This document shows, in pieces, positions 50,222-59,670 of a stretch of 64,000 nucleotides of DNA. Position numbers and translations under genes: made by a program. Location of the stretch: NCBI GenBank assembly GCA_903919185.1, contig CAIXHF010000007.1, positions 62,001 to 126,000 of the forward strand, read 5' to 3'. Below the pieces are notes generated by a model that was given only the letters and a program-made list of their open reading frames with translations, was not told where the DNA came from and did no database searches. This DNA comes from an uncultured Opitutia bacterium (lineage in GTDB: Bacteria; Verrucomicrobiota; Verrucomicrobiia; Opitutales; UBA953). The first letter of the stretch is position 1. Each line of letters starts with the position of its first letter.

Positions 50222-50905
50222 TTATTCGAAGCGCGGGATGATGCCGTCCTTCTCGAGCTTCAGGAACAGCTCGCGGCTGAACCAAGCATCGTTGGCGGCG
50301 TAGATAATCTGCTTACGGGCGAAATCGGCATCCTTCTTGTTCTTGCTGTTCACCGCGAACGGGAGTTCCCAGTGGGAGCACTGCACGCTCTTCGATTTCT
50401 TCATCTGTAGCCCGAGGTAGATGGCGGCGAGCGCCCGGAGACCCGTGTTGATGACGCCGGCACGCTTAGTGAAGTCAGAGACATCAATGAAGCCGGGGGC
50501 GTCGAAGGGCGCGCGTTCCTGGAGGTGACGCACGTCATCACGGACCGCGACCCCGACCTTGGCCTTACGCGGGTTGCAGAGTAGCGGGAATATCACCGGG
50601 ACCCCGCCGCACTCATCGAGGCGGAAGATGAAAATCTTTTCGGCACCAGCCAGCTGGAGGATGGAAGGTAAGTAAGTGATTCCGCGGGTATGGGAGGGCC
50701 GGGTCTCCGTGTCGAAGCCGAGGACGCGTTCCTTGGAAAGGTGCTTCACGGCCCGTTCGGCGTCCTGCTCGTTCTCAATTACCTCCGTATGGCCGTCCCA
50801 TTGGCCGACGGGGAGCGTGGCGATCAAATCGTCGGTAAAACGCAGCCCGCGGGCGGGCTGTTGGCCTGTTTGACCCTCTTCGGGGCTGTCTGCTGACTCG
50901 TCCAC
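50222..50905 (-). CDS. RNase D-like 3'-5' exonuclease
   Basis: DEDDy-like residues in [40 protein letters not shown]. Confidence 0.85.
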   Translation of the reverse strand: MDESADSPEEGQTGQQPARGLRFTDDLIATLPVGQWDGHTEVIENEQDAERAVKHLSKERVLGFDTETRPSHTRGITYLPSILQLAGAEKIFIFRLDECGGVPVIFPLLCNPRKAKVGVAVRDDVRHLQERAPFDAPGFIDVSDFTKRAGVINTGLRALAAIYLGLQMKKSKSVQCSHWELPFAVNSKNKKDADFARKQIIYAANDAWFSRELFLKLEKDGIIPRFE

Positions 50906-51015
50906 AGGGGGAAAGCAAAGGCATGCCCGCCCATTGGCAACCAGAGACTAGGACTGTTGGGAAAAAAGCGTTGACCGTGCCCTTTGAGCCACCTTTGTTA
51001 ACCATCCCATTTCAA

Positions 51016-51091
<76 letters not shown>

Positions 51092-51093
51092 TT

Positions 51094-51129
51094 AAAAAAC
51101 CGGCCGTCTTCTCACGAAGGCGGCCGGTT
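51094..51129 (-). terminator. Rho-independent terminator (minus-strand T-run; may act bidirectionally)
   Basis: aaaaaaccggccg..cggccggtt between tRNA-Ala and the convergent minus-strand gene. Confidence 0.75.
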
Positions 51130-51157
51130 CCTTTGGACGGAGTTTGGAGCCCGTGGG

Positions 51158-52189
51158 TTACTTAGCTAGGTGGCTCAGGATCGTCTGGCAGTCATTGCTG
51201 AGGCGCAACTCCATGACCAAAGTCTCCCGGTTGACCTTCTCGATGGAGTCAGCCGCGTTCTGCAGGTGCTTCTTCAGGGCAAGGTTGTCATTGCGGGACG
51301 CTTTCGCGTCGGGCTTTTCGGCCAACTCGCCAGCCATGACCTCATATTTGCGCAACATGGTGACCAAGGCCTTCCGGTCATCGGGGGCGCGGCGGAGCAT
51401 CGCCCAGGTGGTCTTGGCTTTGACGCCGCCTTCGGCGAGAAGGCGGAAGTAGCCGATAGCGGCAAAACTCTTCTTCTCGGCTTCGTAGTCTTTCTTAGCA
51501 TTTTCCTCGAAGGTCTTAAACTGTTCGGGGCGCTGAGTTGTTTTTGCCGGATTATTGGTGGTGCCGTTCTTGGACTTCTGCGAAGTGGCCTTCGCCTTGT
51601 CTGTTTTCTTGGCTTCAGGTTTCTCAGACTTGTCCGCCATCTCCTTGTCCGCTTTGTCAGACTTGTCCGCCATCTCGGCCTTTTCCTTGGCTTCGGGGGC
51701 AGGTTTGCTGGCGGCCTTCAGTTCGCTGAAAGTCTTCCAGAAGGTTGCCTCTTCGATTTCGCCTTCTTTGAGGATGAAGTCGACGTTGGTGATCTGAACG
51801 CCCTTGAGGCCATCGAGCATCGAGACGGAGAGGTTGCGAAGGAGCGACTTCGTGTCGGTCGGCGTGGCCTCCTTGGCGAAGGGGTCTTCTTCGGGCTCCG
51901 TTGCTTTCTTCTTCTTTTCCATCGCCTCTTCCTTAGCGGGTTTCAGGAGCAGCTCGCGTTCAGCCCAGACCTTCGGGGAATTCTTCTTCGTCCATTCTTG
52001 GTCAAGGTCGTCCCACTTATAGGTGAGCACGGAGTCTTTGCCGGGGACTTGTACGGTGATCGTGTCCTCATCTTGGGTGACGTATTCGAACGTCACGATG
52101 TTGCCGCCCTTGCGGAGCTGGACTGGTTCGGCGGTCAGCACGATGGCGGCCAGGAGTAGGAGGAGGGTTAGAGGCTTCACGGGTGTCAC
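51158..52189 (-). CDS. Hypothetical secreted protein with Lys/Glu/Asp-rich low-complexity centre
   Basis: Signal peptide MTPVKPLTLLLLLAAIVLTAEP, SHD1-like N-terminus, tract EKAEMADKSDKADKEMADKSEKPEAKKTDKAKATSQKSK. Confidence 0.7.
   Translation of the reverse strand: MTPVKPLTLLLLLAAIVLTAEPVQLRKGGNIVTFEYVTQDEDTITVQVPGKDSVLTYKWDDLDQEWTKKNSPKVWAERELLLKPAKEEAMEKKKKATEPEEDPFAKEATPTDTKSLLRNLSVSMLDGLKGVQITNVDFILKEGEIEEATFWKTFSELKAASKPAPEAKEKAEMADKSDKADKEMADKSEKPEAKKTDKAKATSQKSKNGTTNNPAKTTQRPEQFKTFEENAKKDYEAEKKSFAAIGYFRLLAEGGVKAKTTWAMLRRAPDDRKALVTMLRKYEVMAGELAEKPDAKASRNDNLALKKHLQNAADSIEKVNRETLVMELRLSNDCQTILSHLAK
51624..51676 (-). repeat. 33-bp tandem duplication inside the low-complexity gene
   Basis: tcagacttgtccgccatctc at 51624-51643 and 51657-51676, period 33 bp (11 aa). 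Confidence 0.8.
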
Positions 52190-52227
52190 TTAGCAATAAT
52201 ACTGTCGGGTGTCTGGACGGGGGCAAA

Positions 52228-52266
52228 TAAAGAAGGAGGCCACCCGGTTGGGTGGCCTCCTTCTTT
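52228..52266 (-). terminator. Rho-independent terminator downstream of acp
   Basis: aaagaaggaggccaccc-ggtt-gggtggcctccttcttt, long perfect stem. Confidence 0.85.
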
Positions 52267-52283
52267 AGCAGGGTGGGAGCGTC

Positions 52284-52544
52284 TTATTTGCTACCTTTGG
52301 CCTGAAACTTAGGGAAGAGGTACTCCGCGCAGGAGTCGAGGGAGGCCAGTTGGACGTAATCGGCCTCGGGCACTTCAATCCCGTACTTCTTGCGGAGCTC
52401 CATCACGATATCCAAGAAGTCCATAGAATCGAGGGACAACTGGTCGCGGAGGCGAACCTCCGGCTTAACGGCGGAAAGGTTCTCGTCCGGCGCGATGTCG
52501 GCGATGATGTCGAGTACGACCTGCTTGATGTCTTCCTTGGTCAT
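52284..52544 (-). CDS. Acyl carrier protein
   Basis: 86 aa; phosphopantetheine site RDQLSLDSMDFLDIVMELRKKYGIEVPEADY; start moved from 52709. Confidence 0.9.
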   Translation of the reverse strand: MTKEDIKQVVLDIIADIAPDENLSAVKPEVRLRDQLSLDSMDFLDIVMELRKKYGIEVPEADYVQLASLDSCAEYLFPKFQAKGSK

Positions 52545-52579
52545 TGTGCGTGGGTTCTGTTTCAACCGCCCTTGGCCGT

Positions 52580-53821
52580 TCAGGCAACCCCATATTTCTT
52601 TACAATGAGGGCTGAATTGATGCCCAGCATGCCGAAGGAGTTGTTCAAGATGGCCTCCAGGCGGGGGGCTTGGACGGCCTGATTGATGACTAGACCCGGC
52701 AGGGCACACTCGGGGTCGAGCTCGTCGATATTAATGGTCGGGTGGACCCAACCATCGTCAAAAGAGGGCAAATTACCCGCTAATTCGAGGGCGCCGGCGG
52801 CCCCCATGCAGTGGCCGATGAAACTCTTGGTATTGTTAATATAGGTCCCGGGGCAGTCCGTGAAGACCTCCCGTAGGGCGGTACACTCCTGGATGTCGCC
52901 GAGGGCCGTGGCCGTGGCGTGGGTGGACACGATATGGATGTCTTGGGGGCGCATCCCCGCCCGCTTAAGGGCGAGCCGGACGCACTCCGCCTGCCGCTCG
53001 GGATTGGGCAGGACGGCGTCCGTGGCGTCGGAATTGATGCACCAGCCGGCAATCTCGGCGATGATCCGGGCCCCGCGCTTCAGGGCGTCCTCGAGGCGCT
53101 CCAAGACATAGATGGCGCCTCCTTCAGAGATGACGATGCCATTACGGTTCTTGTCGAAAGGACGGGAAGCCTTGGTGGGGTCTTCGTGAGCGCCGAGGGC
53201 GCCTTGGTTCTTGAAGCCGGCGAAGATACCGAAGGTGTGAATCGACTCCGAGACGCCGCCGGCGAAGGCCAGGTCGACCTCGCCGAGTTGCAACATCTGT
53301 GCGGCTTGAATCAGGCCCGCGTTGCCGGCTGCACAGGCCGCTCCAATCGTGTAATGCGGGCCCGTGATCCCCATATTCATCGTCACTTCGCCCGCCGGAT
53401 TATTCGCTACCGTGCGCGGGTTGTGGTGGTGGGTCCAGTACTTCGTATCGAAGCCGAACTGGGAAATATTATGAATCTCGTTCTCGGTCTCAACGTTGCC
53501 GTGTTCGGTGATGCCGAGGTACACGCCGACGCGGGACTTGTCGACGGACTCCCAGACGAGCCCAGAATCGCCGAGGGCTTCACGGGCACAATAGATGGAA
53601 ATCGACCCCACCCGCGTGCCATTACGGAGTTCCTTCCGCTTCTGCCACTTGGTGGCGTCGAAATCGCAGACCCCGGCCGGGTGGCGGCCCATGTGGCGGA
53701 CGTCGATTTCGGCGATGCGCGCCTTGCCGGCCAGGAGGTTTCCGCGGAACTCTGGGAGGGAGTTCCCGTTGGGGGCGGTCAGGCCGATCCCAGTGATGAC
53801 AATGCGGGTCTTGGAGGACAT
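52580..53821 (-). CDS. Beta-ketoacyl-ACP synthase (FabF-like KAS II family)
   Basis: Active Cys in TIGAACAAGNAGLIQAAQ, His in VSTHATATALGD and NNTKSFIGHCMGAAGALE. Confidence 0.9.
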   Translation of the reverse strand: MSSKTRIVITGIGLTAPNGNSLPEFRGNLLAGKARIAEIDVRHMGRHPAGVCDFDATKWQKRKELRNGTRVGSISIYCAREALGDSGLVWESVDKSRVGVYLGITEHGNVETENEIHNISQFGFDTKYWTHHHNPRTVANNPAGEVTMNMGITGPHYTIGAACAAGNAGLIQAAQMLQLGEVDLAFAGGVSESIHTFGIFAGFKNQGALGAHEDPTKASRPFDKNRNGIVISEGGAIYVLERLEDALKRGARIIAEIAGWCINSDATDAVLPNPERQAECVRLALKRAGMRPQDIHIVSTHATATALGDIQECTALREVFTDCPGTYINNTKSFIGHCMGAAGALELAGNLPSFDDGWVHPTINIDELDPECALPGLVINQAVQAPRLEAILNNSFGMLGINSALIVKKYGVA

Positions 53822-53919
53822 CAGGCTACTTCCCCCATCAAGGACGGCCGAGCCGTGAAGTCAAACCCGCCCCCGCTTGCCCTTGCCAACGGGGGTTCCC
53901 TCGTTTTGCTGGTGTTTCG

Positions 53920-54402
53920 ATGTCCAACCCGCTCAAGTGCTCTGTCTGCGACGCCGTCGCGACCGTTCACCTGACCCAAATCGTTCAGGGTAAGGTGACG
54001 AAGGTCGATTTTTGCGAGGCTTGCGCGGCTAAGGGTGGGGCGGGGGATGCGGCGGTCTTCAAACTCGCGGACGCCGTGAATAAGGTGACGGCGGGCCCGG
54101 CGATTACTTGCCCGCAGTGCGGCTTCACGGATGTCGAGTTTCGCCGCCGCGGCCGTTTGGGTTGCCCTTCTTGCTGGCAGGTCTTCGGAGTCGCCCTCGG
54201 CGGCCTACTGACCAAGGTGCAGCATGAGATTCAGCATGTGGGTCGGGCTCCGGCTGGAACTATCCCCGTCGGGCAACTCCGCCACCGTCTGCTGGCGGCG
54301 CAGCAGGAACTAACCGCCGCCATCGCCGCCGAAGATTACGAGACCGCCGCAAAACTGCGCGATGAGGTCGCTCGCATCGCTACTCAACTCGATACCCTCT
54401 AA
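53920..54402 (+). CDS. mcsA: McsA-like protein (two CxxC zinc-binding motifs plus UVR motif)
   Basis: CSVCDA..FCEAC, CPQCGF..GCPSCW, UVR LTAAIAAEDYETAAKLRDEVARI; immediately upstream of mcsB. Confidence 0.88.
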   Translation: MSNPLKCSVCDAVATVHLTQIVQGKVTKVDFCEACAAKGGAGDAAVFKLADAVNKVTAGPAITCPQCGFTDVEFRRRGRLGCPSCWQVFGVALGGLLTKVQHEIQHVGRAPAGTIPVGQLRHRLLAAQQELTAAIAAEDYETAAKLRDEVARIATQLDTL

Positions 54403-54407
54403 ACCCT

Positions 54408-55481
54408 ATGTCCGTTCAGGAAATCCTTGCCGACGAGAATGAGCTCACGCACTTGCTGGGCGCCCAGCAGTCCGTAGTGCTCAGCACGCGCGTGCGTCTC
54501 GCCCGTAACCTCGAAGGGTTTCCCTTTCCGGGGTGGGCTAAGCCCGCGCACCGCAAGGAGATCGCGGAGCGTTGCATCGAGGCCCTGACTCAGCTGCCCC
54601 GCTTCCGGAAGTCGCATGTCTTCAAGATGGGCGACCTACCCGACCTCGACCGCGCCGTGTTAGTGGAGCGTCACTTGGTGTCCAAGGAGCTGGCCTCAGG
54701 CAAGAGTGGCGCGGCCGTCATTAGCCGTGACCAGACCTGCTCGGTCATGGTGAACGAAGAGGACCACCTGCGCATCCAAGTCGTCAAGGCAGGCTGGCAC
54801 TTGCGGGGGACCTGGAATATCGCGGAACAGCTCGACGACGCCATCGGCGCATCGCTCGGCATCGCTTTCTCGGATGAGCTGGGTTTCCTGACGGCTTGTC
54901 CGACGAACGTTGGTACGGGCCTGCGCGCCTCGGCCATGGTGCACCTGCCCGGGCTCTGTCTCGCCGGACATATCGAGAAGGTCACGCGCGCCCTCAGCCA
55001 AGATGGCTTGGCCGTCCGCGGCTGGCTGGGCGAAGGCACCGAAGCCGCCGGCAACATCTTCCAGATTTCCAATCAGCAAACCTTGGGCTTGTCGGAGGAT
55101 GCGATTCTTCGTCACCTTGGCGGCTGGGTGAAGACCTTAGTCGACCAAGAGTGGAATGCCCGTCGCAAGGTCGCCCAAGAAGAAGGGGAGCGCTTTGTCG
55201 ACCGCCTCGCTCGTTCACTGGGCCTCCTGCGCCATGCCCGCCTGCTGACCAGTGCCGAGTCGATGAATATGCTTTCGCACCTGCGCTTGGCCTGTGACAT
55301 GGGTTGTTTGCCAGAGGAACGCCGCCATGTCGTCGACCGTTTGATGATTGAAGGCCAGCCCGCTCACGTGCAGGCGCGTCAAGGCGCCGAATTAGACAGC
55401 GATGGCCGCGACAGCCGGCGTGCGACCGCGGTGCGCGAGGCACTTCGCGATTTTCCGGAAGTCGGGTCGCCGACGGCTTAA
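54408..55481 (+). CDS. mcsB: Protein arginine kinase McsB
   Basis: VVLSTRVRLARNLEGFPFPGWA, SVMVNEEDHLRIQVV, LTACPTNVGTGLRASAMVHLPGL. Confidence 0.93.
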   Translation: MSVQEILADENELTHLLGAQQSVVLSTRVRLARNLEGFPFPGWAKPAHRKEIAERCIEALTQLPRFRKSHVFKMGDLPDLDRAVLVERHLVSKELASGKSGAAVISRDQTCSVMVNEEDHLRIQVVKAGWHLRGTWNIAEQLDDAIGASLGIAFSDELGFLTACPTNVGTGLRASAMVHLPGLCLAGHIEKVTRALSQDGLAVRGWLGEGTEAAGNIFQISNQQTLGLSEDAILRHLGGWVKTLVDQEWNARRKVAQEEGERFVDRLARSLGLLRHARLLTSAESMNMLSHLRLACDMGCLPEERRHVVDRLMIEGQPAHVQARQGAELDSDGRDSRRATAVREALRDFPEVGSPTA

Positions 55482-55493
55482 GGCCGCAGCGGT

Positions 55494-55865
55494 TTACTCG
55501 TCGGAATCCGTGGGCGTCACCGGCTTGTCCTTGCGCGACATTTCGTCGAGCAGGGCCTGGACGCGCGCGACGCCACCGGTGACGTCGTCCTCCGCGAGGA
55601 TGAGCTCGGGGGCGTTCTTCATTTGCAAGATACCACTGACTGCCGCGCGGAGTTCGCGCCGGATACGTTTAAGGAAGGTGCGCGCAGCCTTCTTCTCGGG
55701 ATCTCCGCCCGAAACCGCATACCCAACGCGCACTTGGCGGAGGTCGGGCGAAACGGTGGCGCGGGTGATCGTGATCAACGCCGATTCGGTAATCCAATTG
55801 CGCCGGAGCGCGACGGAAACCTCGCGCTGGATCAATTCGGCTACCCGGAGCTGGCGCTGCGACAT
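55494..55865 (-). CDS. rbfA: Ribosome-binding factor A
   Basis: QLRVAELIQREVSVALRRN..ITITRATVSPDLRQVRVGYAVSG; downstream of infB. Confidence 0.9.
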   Translation of the reverse strand: MSQRQLRVAELIQREVSVALRRNWITESALITITRATVSPDLRQVRVGYAVSGGDPEKKAARTFLKRIRRELRAAVSGILQMKNAPELILAEDDVTGGVARVQALLDEMSRKDKPVTPTDSDE

Positions 55866-55868
55866 AGC

Positions 55869-58301
55869 TTAGAGGCTGGGGCGAACCTGGAGCATCTCGA
55901 CGACTTCGATGATGTCGCCGGGCTGGTACTCGTCGTAGCCACCCAGCTTAATGCCACACTCGAAGCCAGCCTTGACCTCGGAAGCATCGTCCTTGAAGCG
56001 TCGTAAAGTCTCGACCGGGCCTTGGTGGATAATCTGGCCCTTGCGGACGAGGCGAGCCTTGGCTTGGCGACGGACCAGGCCTTCGGTGACCATGCAACCA
56101 GCCACCTTGTGATCCTTGCCCAAGGGGAAGACCGCGCGGACCTCGGCACCGCCGAGCTTGTTCTCGCGGACTTCGGGGTCGAGCAGTTCGGACATGGCAT
56201 CCTTCACCAAGGTGATGAGCTCGTAGATGATATCATGCGTCACGAGGCGGACGCCCGTGCGCTTCAGGTGCGCTTGGACGCCATTCTCAATCTTGGTGTC
56301 GAAACCGACGATCATGGATCTGGCCGCTTCGGCCAACTGGACATCGCTCTGCGTGACCGGACCGACGGAGCCGCCGACGATGTCGAGACGGACCTTGGTG
56401 GACTTGATTTCGCGGAGGCAACCTTCGAGGGCTTCGAGCGTGCCGTTAACGTCGGCCTTGAGCAGGACGCGGAGAATCTTCTCCTTGTCCTGAGCGAGGG
56501 CGGCCATGAGGCGTTCGAGGTCCGTCATGCCAGGGCGAGCGCCGGTATTCGGTGCCTGCTGTTGGGCTTCGGCCGCCTTGCGGCCAGCGAGCGCGGCCTC
56601 TTCGGCTAGTTCGCGGGCTTCGCGGTCGTTCTTGAGCGTCTGGAACTTCGTGCCTGGCGCCGGGACGGCGTCCCAACCGAGGACGAGGGCAGGGGTGCCC
56701 GGCGAGGAGTTTTGGATACGGCCACCGCGTTCATCCATGAGCGCGCGCACCTTACACCACGTTTCGCCGCAGACGAAGGAGTCGCCAGGCTTGAGGGTAC
56801 CCTTTTGGACGATGACTGTCGCAGTCGGTCCGCGACCAGTCTCCATTTGGGATTCGATGACGACGCCTTGGGCGGCACACTTCGGGTTGGCCTTGAGGTC
56901 AAGGATTTCGGCCTGCAGGAGAATCGACTCGAGGAGCTCGTTCATGCCCGTGCCCTTGAGCGCAGAGACGGCGTTGGTGATGGTTTCGCCACCCCAATCT
57001 TCTGGGGTGATACCGCGCTGCTGCATCTGCTGCTTCACGCGGTCGATATTGGCACCTTTAGCGTCCACTTTATTCACGGCGCAGACAATCGCGCTGGCAT
57101 GCTTCTGGGCGAACTTGAGGGCTTCCTCGGTCTGCGGCATGAAGCCGTCGTCCGCAGCCACCACGAGGACGGCGATATCAGTGACCGAGGCGCCACGTTC
57201 GCGCATCTTGGCGAAGGCGGCGTGGCCAGGTGTGTCGAGGAAGGTGACGGTCCGTCCATTGTACTCTGGCTTCTCGCCCTGATACTTGACGGAGTAGGCA
57301 CCGATGTGCTGGGTGATGCCGCCGGCTTCGCCGGACACCACGTTAGTCTTACGGAAGTAGTCGAGGAGGGTGGTCTTGCCGTGGTCGACGTGGCCGAGTA
57401 CGCAAACGACGGGTGGGCGCTGGGCGAGCTGGGCGGGATCGTCGTCAGTGTTCTTTTCAACTTTCTTGACGGGCTGGGCGCCTTCCCCGCGGTGGCGGAT
57501 TTCGAGGACGTAGCCATGCTTCTCAGCGACCTTCCGGGCGTCGGCTTCTTCAATGACGGAGGTGATGCTGACTACCTTATTGAGCTCCATCAGGCTACCG
57601 ATGACTTGGAAGGGCTTGAGGTTGAGCGCGATCGCGAAGTCGCGGACCACGATGGGCGGGCGAATCGTGACTGCACCCTTGCTGCCTGGAGCGATTTGCC
57701 CGGCACCACCGACGGTACGCGTGACCACGGGCGCGGCTGGCGGACGGACGGTTGGAGGGAGCGGGCTGGGGCGGCTGGTCGGTGCGGGCGGCTGCGAAGG
57801 GGTGATGACAATCGGCGGCAGTTCGTTGCGCGGTGCGTTCGTCGGGACGACGACACGCGGGGGCACGGCGGACGAGGGGCCTGCGGCCGGGCGAGGCGGA
57901 GCCATCGGGGCCGGACGGGGAGGCAGGACGGCCGGAGGGACGTTAGCCCTGGTGGCGGTCGGAGCTACAGGGGCCACGGGCTTCGCGGCTTCGACCAAGG
58001 GCTTGGCCGGAACGGCCGGAGCGACCACCGGGATACTTACGGGTACCGCCTCTTCCTTTTTAGGCAACTTGTCCGCCGCAAACTCCATGAATTCCTTGCG
58101 GAAGAACTTGCTGAAATTACTGGAGGCAGCCGGCTTCTTTCCTTCAGCGTAGACAAGCTCCTTGAAGTCCGGATGGGCCTCCACGAACTGGTCCGCCAAG
58201 GTAAGCAATACCTTGACCTCGAGGCCGAGTTCCTTGGCCACGTCACTGTATCGCTGGGTGGTCGAGGCCTTCTTCGCTTCGGGTTTCTTCTTCTCGGTCA
58301 T
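55869..58301 (-). CDS. infB: Translation initiation factor IF-2
   Basis: RPPVVCVLGHVDHGKTTLLDYFRKTNVVSGEAGGITQHIGAYSV, FLDTPGHAAFAKMRERGASVTDIAVLVVAADDGFMPQT; Pro/Ala-rich N-terminus. Confidence 0.97.
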   Translation of the reverse strand: MTEKKKPEAKKASTTQRYSDVAKELGLEVKVLLTLADQFVEAHPDFKELVYAEGKKPAASSNFSKFFRKEFMEFAADKLPKKEEAVPVSIPVVAPAVPAKPLVEAAKPVAPVAPTATRANVPPAVLPPRPAPMAPPRPAAGPSSAVPPRVVVPTNAPRNELPPIVITPSQPPAPTSRPSPLPPTVRPPAAPVVTRTVGGAGQIAPGSKGAVTIRPPIVVRDFAIALNLKPFQVIGSLMELNKVVSITSVIEEADARKVAEKHGYVLEIRHRGEGAQPVKKVEKNTDDDPAQLAQRPPVVCVLGHVDHGKTTLLDYFRKTNVVSGEAGGITQHIGAYSVKYQGEKPEYNGRTVTFLDTPGHAAFAKMRERGASVTDIAVLVVAADDGFMPQTEEALKFAQKHASAIVCAVNKVDAKGANIDRVKQQMQQRGITPEDWGGETITNAVSALKGTGMNELLESILLQAEILDLKANPKCAAQGVVIESQMETGRGPTATVIVQKGTLKPGDSFVCGETWCKVRALMDERGGRIQNSSPGTPALVLGWDAVPAPGTKFQTLKNDREARELAEEAALAGRKAAEAQQQAPNTGARPGMTDLERLMAALAQDKEKILRVLLKADVNGTLEALEGCLREIKSTKVRLDIVGGSVGPVTQSDVQLAEAARSMIVGFDTKIENGVQAHLKRTGVRLVTHDIIYELITLVKDAMSELLDPEVRENKLGGAEVRAVFPLGKDHKVAGCMVTEGLVRRQAKARLVRKGQIIHQGPVETLRRFKDDASEVKAGFECGIKLGGYDEYQPGDIIEVVEMLQVRPSL

Positions 58302-58348
58302 GTGCAGGTGCTGGGTGGACGGTAGCGGGAGGGGTGTCGGCGACGGAC

Positions 58349-59605
58349 TTAAGCCTGGCCAGCGGTCTTGGCCTTGGCGACGGCCGCGAGGACGGTGTTG
58401 AATTCATCCTCGGTAATCGAGGTGCCAACCAAGTCTTCGGCGGTCACATCACTGAAGGCAGCGAGCTCGGAGATGCCGAGGCCCACGAACTTTGCAATGA
58501 GGTCAGGCGAAAGTTGGAGTAGGGCGGCGAGGCGCAGGGCCTTTTCGCCGAGCTGGGCGTCCACGCTCTCCGGTGCACGCGTCGACTTCGTGATGTCGAG
58601 GCGCCAGCCCATGAGTTTGGAAGTGAGGCGGGCATTGCGGCCCTTGGAACCGATGGCGATACGCATGTCATCCTCGTCGACTTCAAAATGGATGAGGCGG
58701 TTGCGCTCATCGATGTGCACGTTGCGGGGCTTGGCCGGACGAATGGCTTCTTCCAGCAGTTGGAGGGGCTCTGGGCGCCAGCGGATGATATCAATCTTCT
58801 CTCCGTTGAGTTCCTTAACGATGTTACGCACGCGGGCGCCACGGGCACCGACGCAGGCGCCGACGGGGTCGACCTTGGGGTCGGAGGAGTCGACGGCAAT
58901 TTTGGTGCGGTAGCCTGGGTCACGCGCCATGGCGGCGATTTTGACCGTTTTATCAGCGATTTCAGCAACTTCGAGCTCCAGGAGGCGGCGAACGAAATTC
59001 GGGTGGGCGCGAGAAAGGATGAATTCACGACCACGTTGGGTGTCGTCGCGAATTTCGAGGAGCAGGCAGCGGATGCGGTCGCCGGTGCGGAAGATTTCGC
59101 CCTGGCAGCTTTCGGCGCGGGTCAGGACGGCTTCGGCCGAGCCGAGTTCGACGACCACGTTGCCGCGGTCGTTGCGGCGGACGGTGCCGGTGACGATGTC
59201 ACCGATCTTGTCCTTATACTCCTTGAAGACTTGGTCCTTCTCAATCTTACGGAAACGCTGGTTGAGTAGTTGCTTCGTGCTCATGGCCGCGATGCGACCG
59301 AGGTCCGAGACGGCGATGGGGCGACGGACTTCCTCGCCAATCTTGGCGTCAGCCTTCAGGGCGGTGGCGGCAACCGGGTTGATTTCCTTGAGGGGGTCGG
59401 ACGGGGAGTCGCTGACGATGTAGACCGCGTAGGCGTCGAGCTTGCCCGTGGCGGGGTCGGCGATGACCTCGATATTCTGTCCGGCGAGGACGGACTTTTC
59501 GACCGAAGACTTGATGGCTTCGGCGATGAGCGCGCAGGCTTCATCCTTGGGGATATTCTTTTCCTTTTCGAGGTATTGCAGGTAGGGCTTAATGTCTACG
59601 CTCAT
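58349..59605 (-). CDS. nusA: Transcription termination/antitermination protein NusA
   Basis: N-terminal domain, S1, KH motifs VGACVGARGARVRNIVKELNGEKIDIIRW, IGSKGRNARLTSKLMGW. Confidence 0.95.
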   Translation of the reverse strand: MSVDIKPYLQYLEKEKNIPKDEACALIAEAIKSSVEKSVLAGQNIEVIADPATGKLDAYAVYIVSDSPSDPLKEINPVAATALKADAKIGEEVRRPIAVSDLGRIAAMSTKQLLNQRFRKIEKDQVFKEYKDKIGDIVTGTVRRNDRGNVVVELGSAEAVLTRAESCQGEIFRTGDRIRCLLLEIRDDTQRGREFILSRAHPNFVRRLLELEVAEIADKTVKIAAMARDPGYRTKIAVDSSDPKVDPVGACVGARGARVRNIVKELNGEKIDIIRWRPEPLQLLEEAIRPAKPRNVHIDERNRLIHFEVDEDDMRIAIGSKGRNARLTSKLMGWRLDITKSTRAPESVDAQLGEKALRLAALLQLSPDLIAKFVGLGISELAAFSDVTAEDLVGTSITEDEFNTVLAAVAKAKTAGQA

Positions 59606-59640
59606 GGGTATACGGGTGGTGTGGTGAGAAAATGGGCGAC

Positions 59641-59670
59641 AAAAAAGGCGGGTCCGGCTGGACCCACCTT
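59641..59670 (-). terminator. Strong intrinsic terminator in the nusA leader (candidate attenuator)
   Basis: Minus strand AAGGTGGGTCC-AGCC-GGACCCGCCTT-TTTT: 11-bp stem with one G-U pair and a T6 run ending about 35 bp upstream of nusA ATG. Confidence 0.85.

Noticed and set aside
57560-58070. Pro/Ala-rich N-terminal region of IF-2 as an unusual insertion
   Set aside because: Long variable disordered N-termini are common in bacterial IF-2.
56712-58325. 537-aa plus-strand ORF antisense to infB (and 59941-61167 antisense to ettA, 2794-3984 antisense to glnN)
   Set aside because: Shadow ORFs of highly biased genes; no start signals or recognisable domains.
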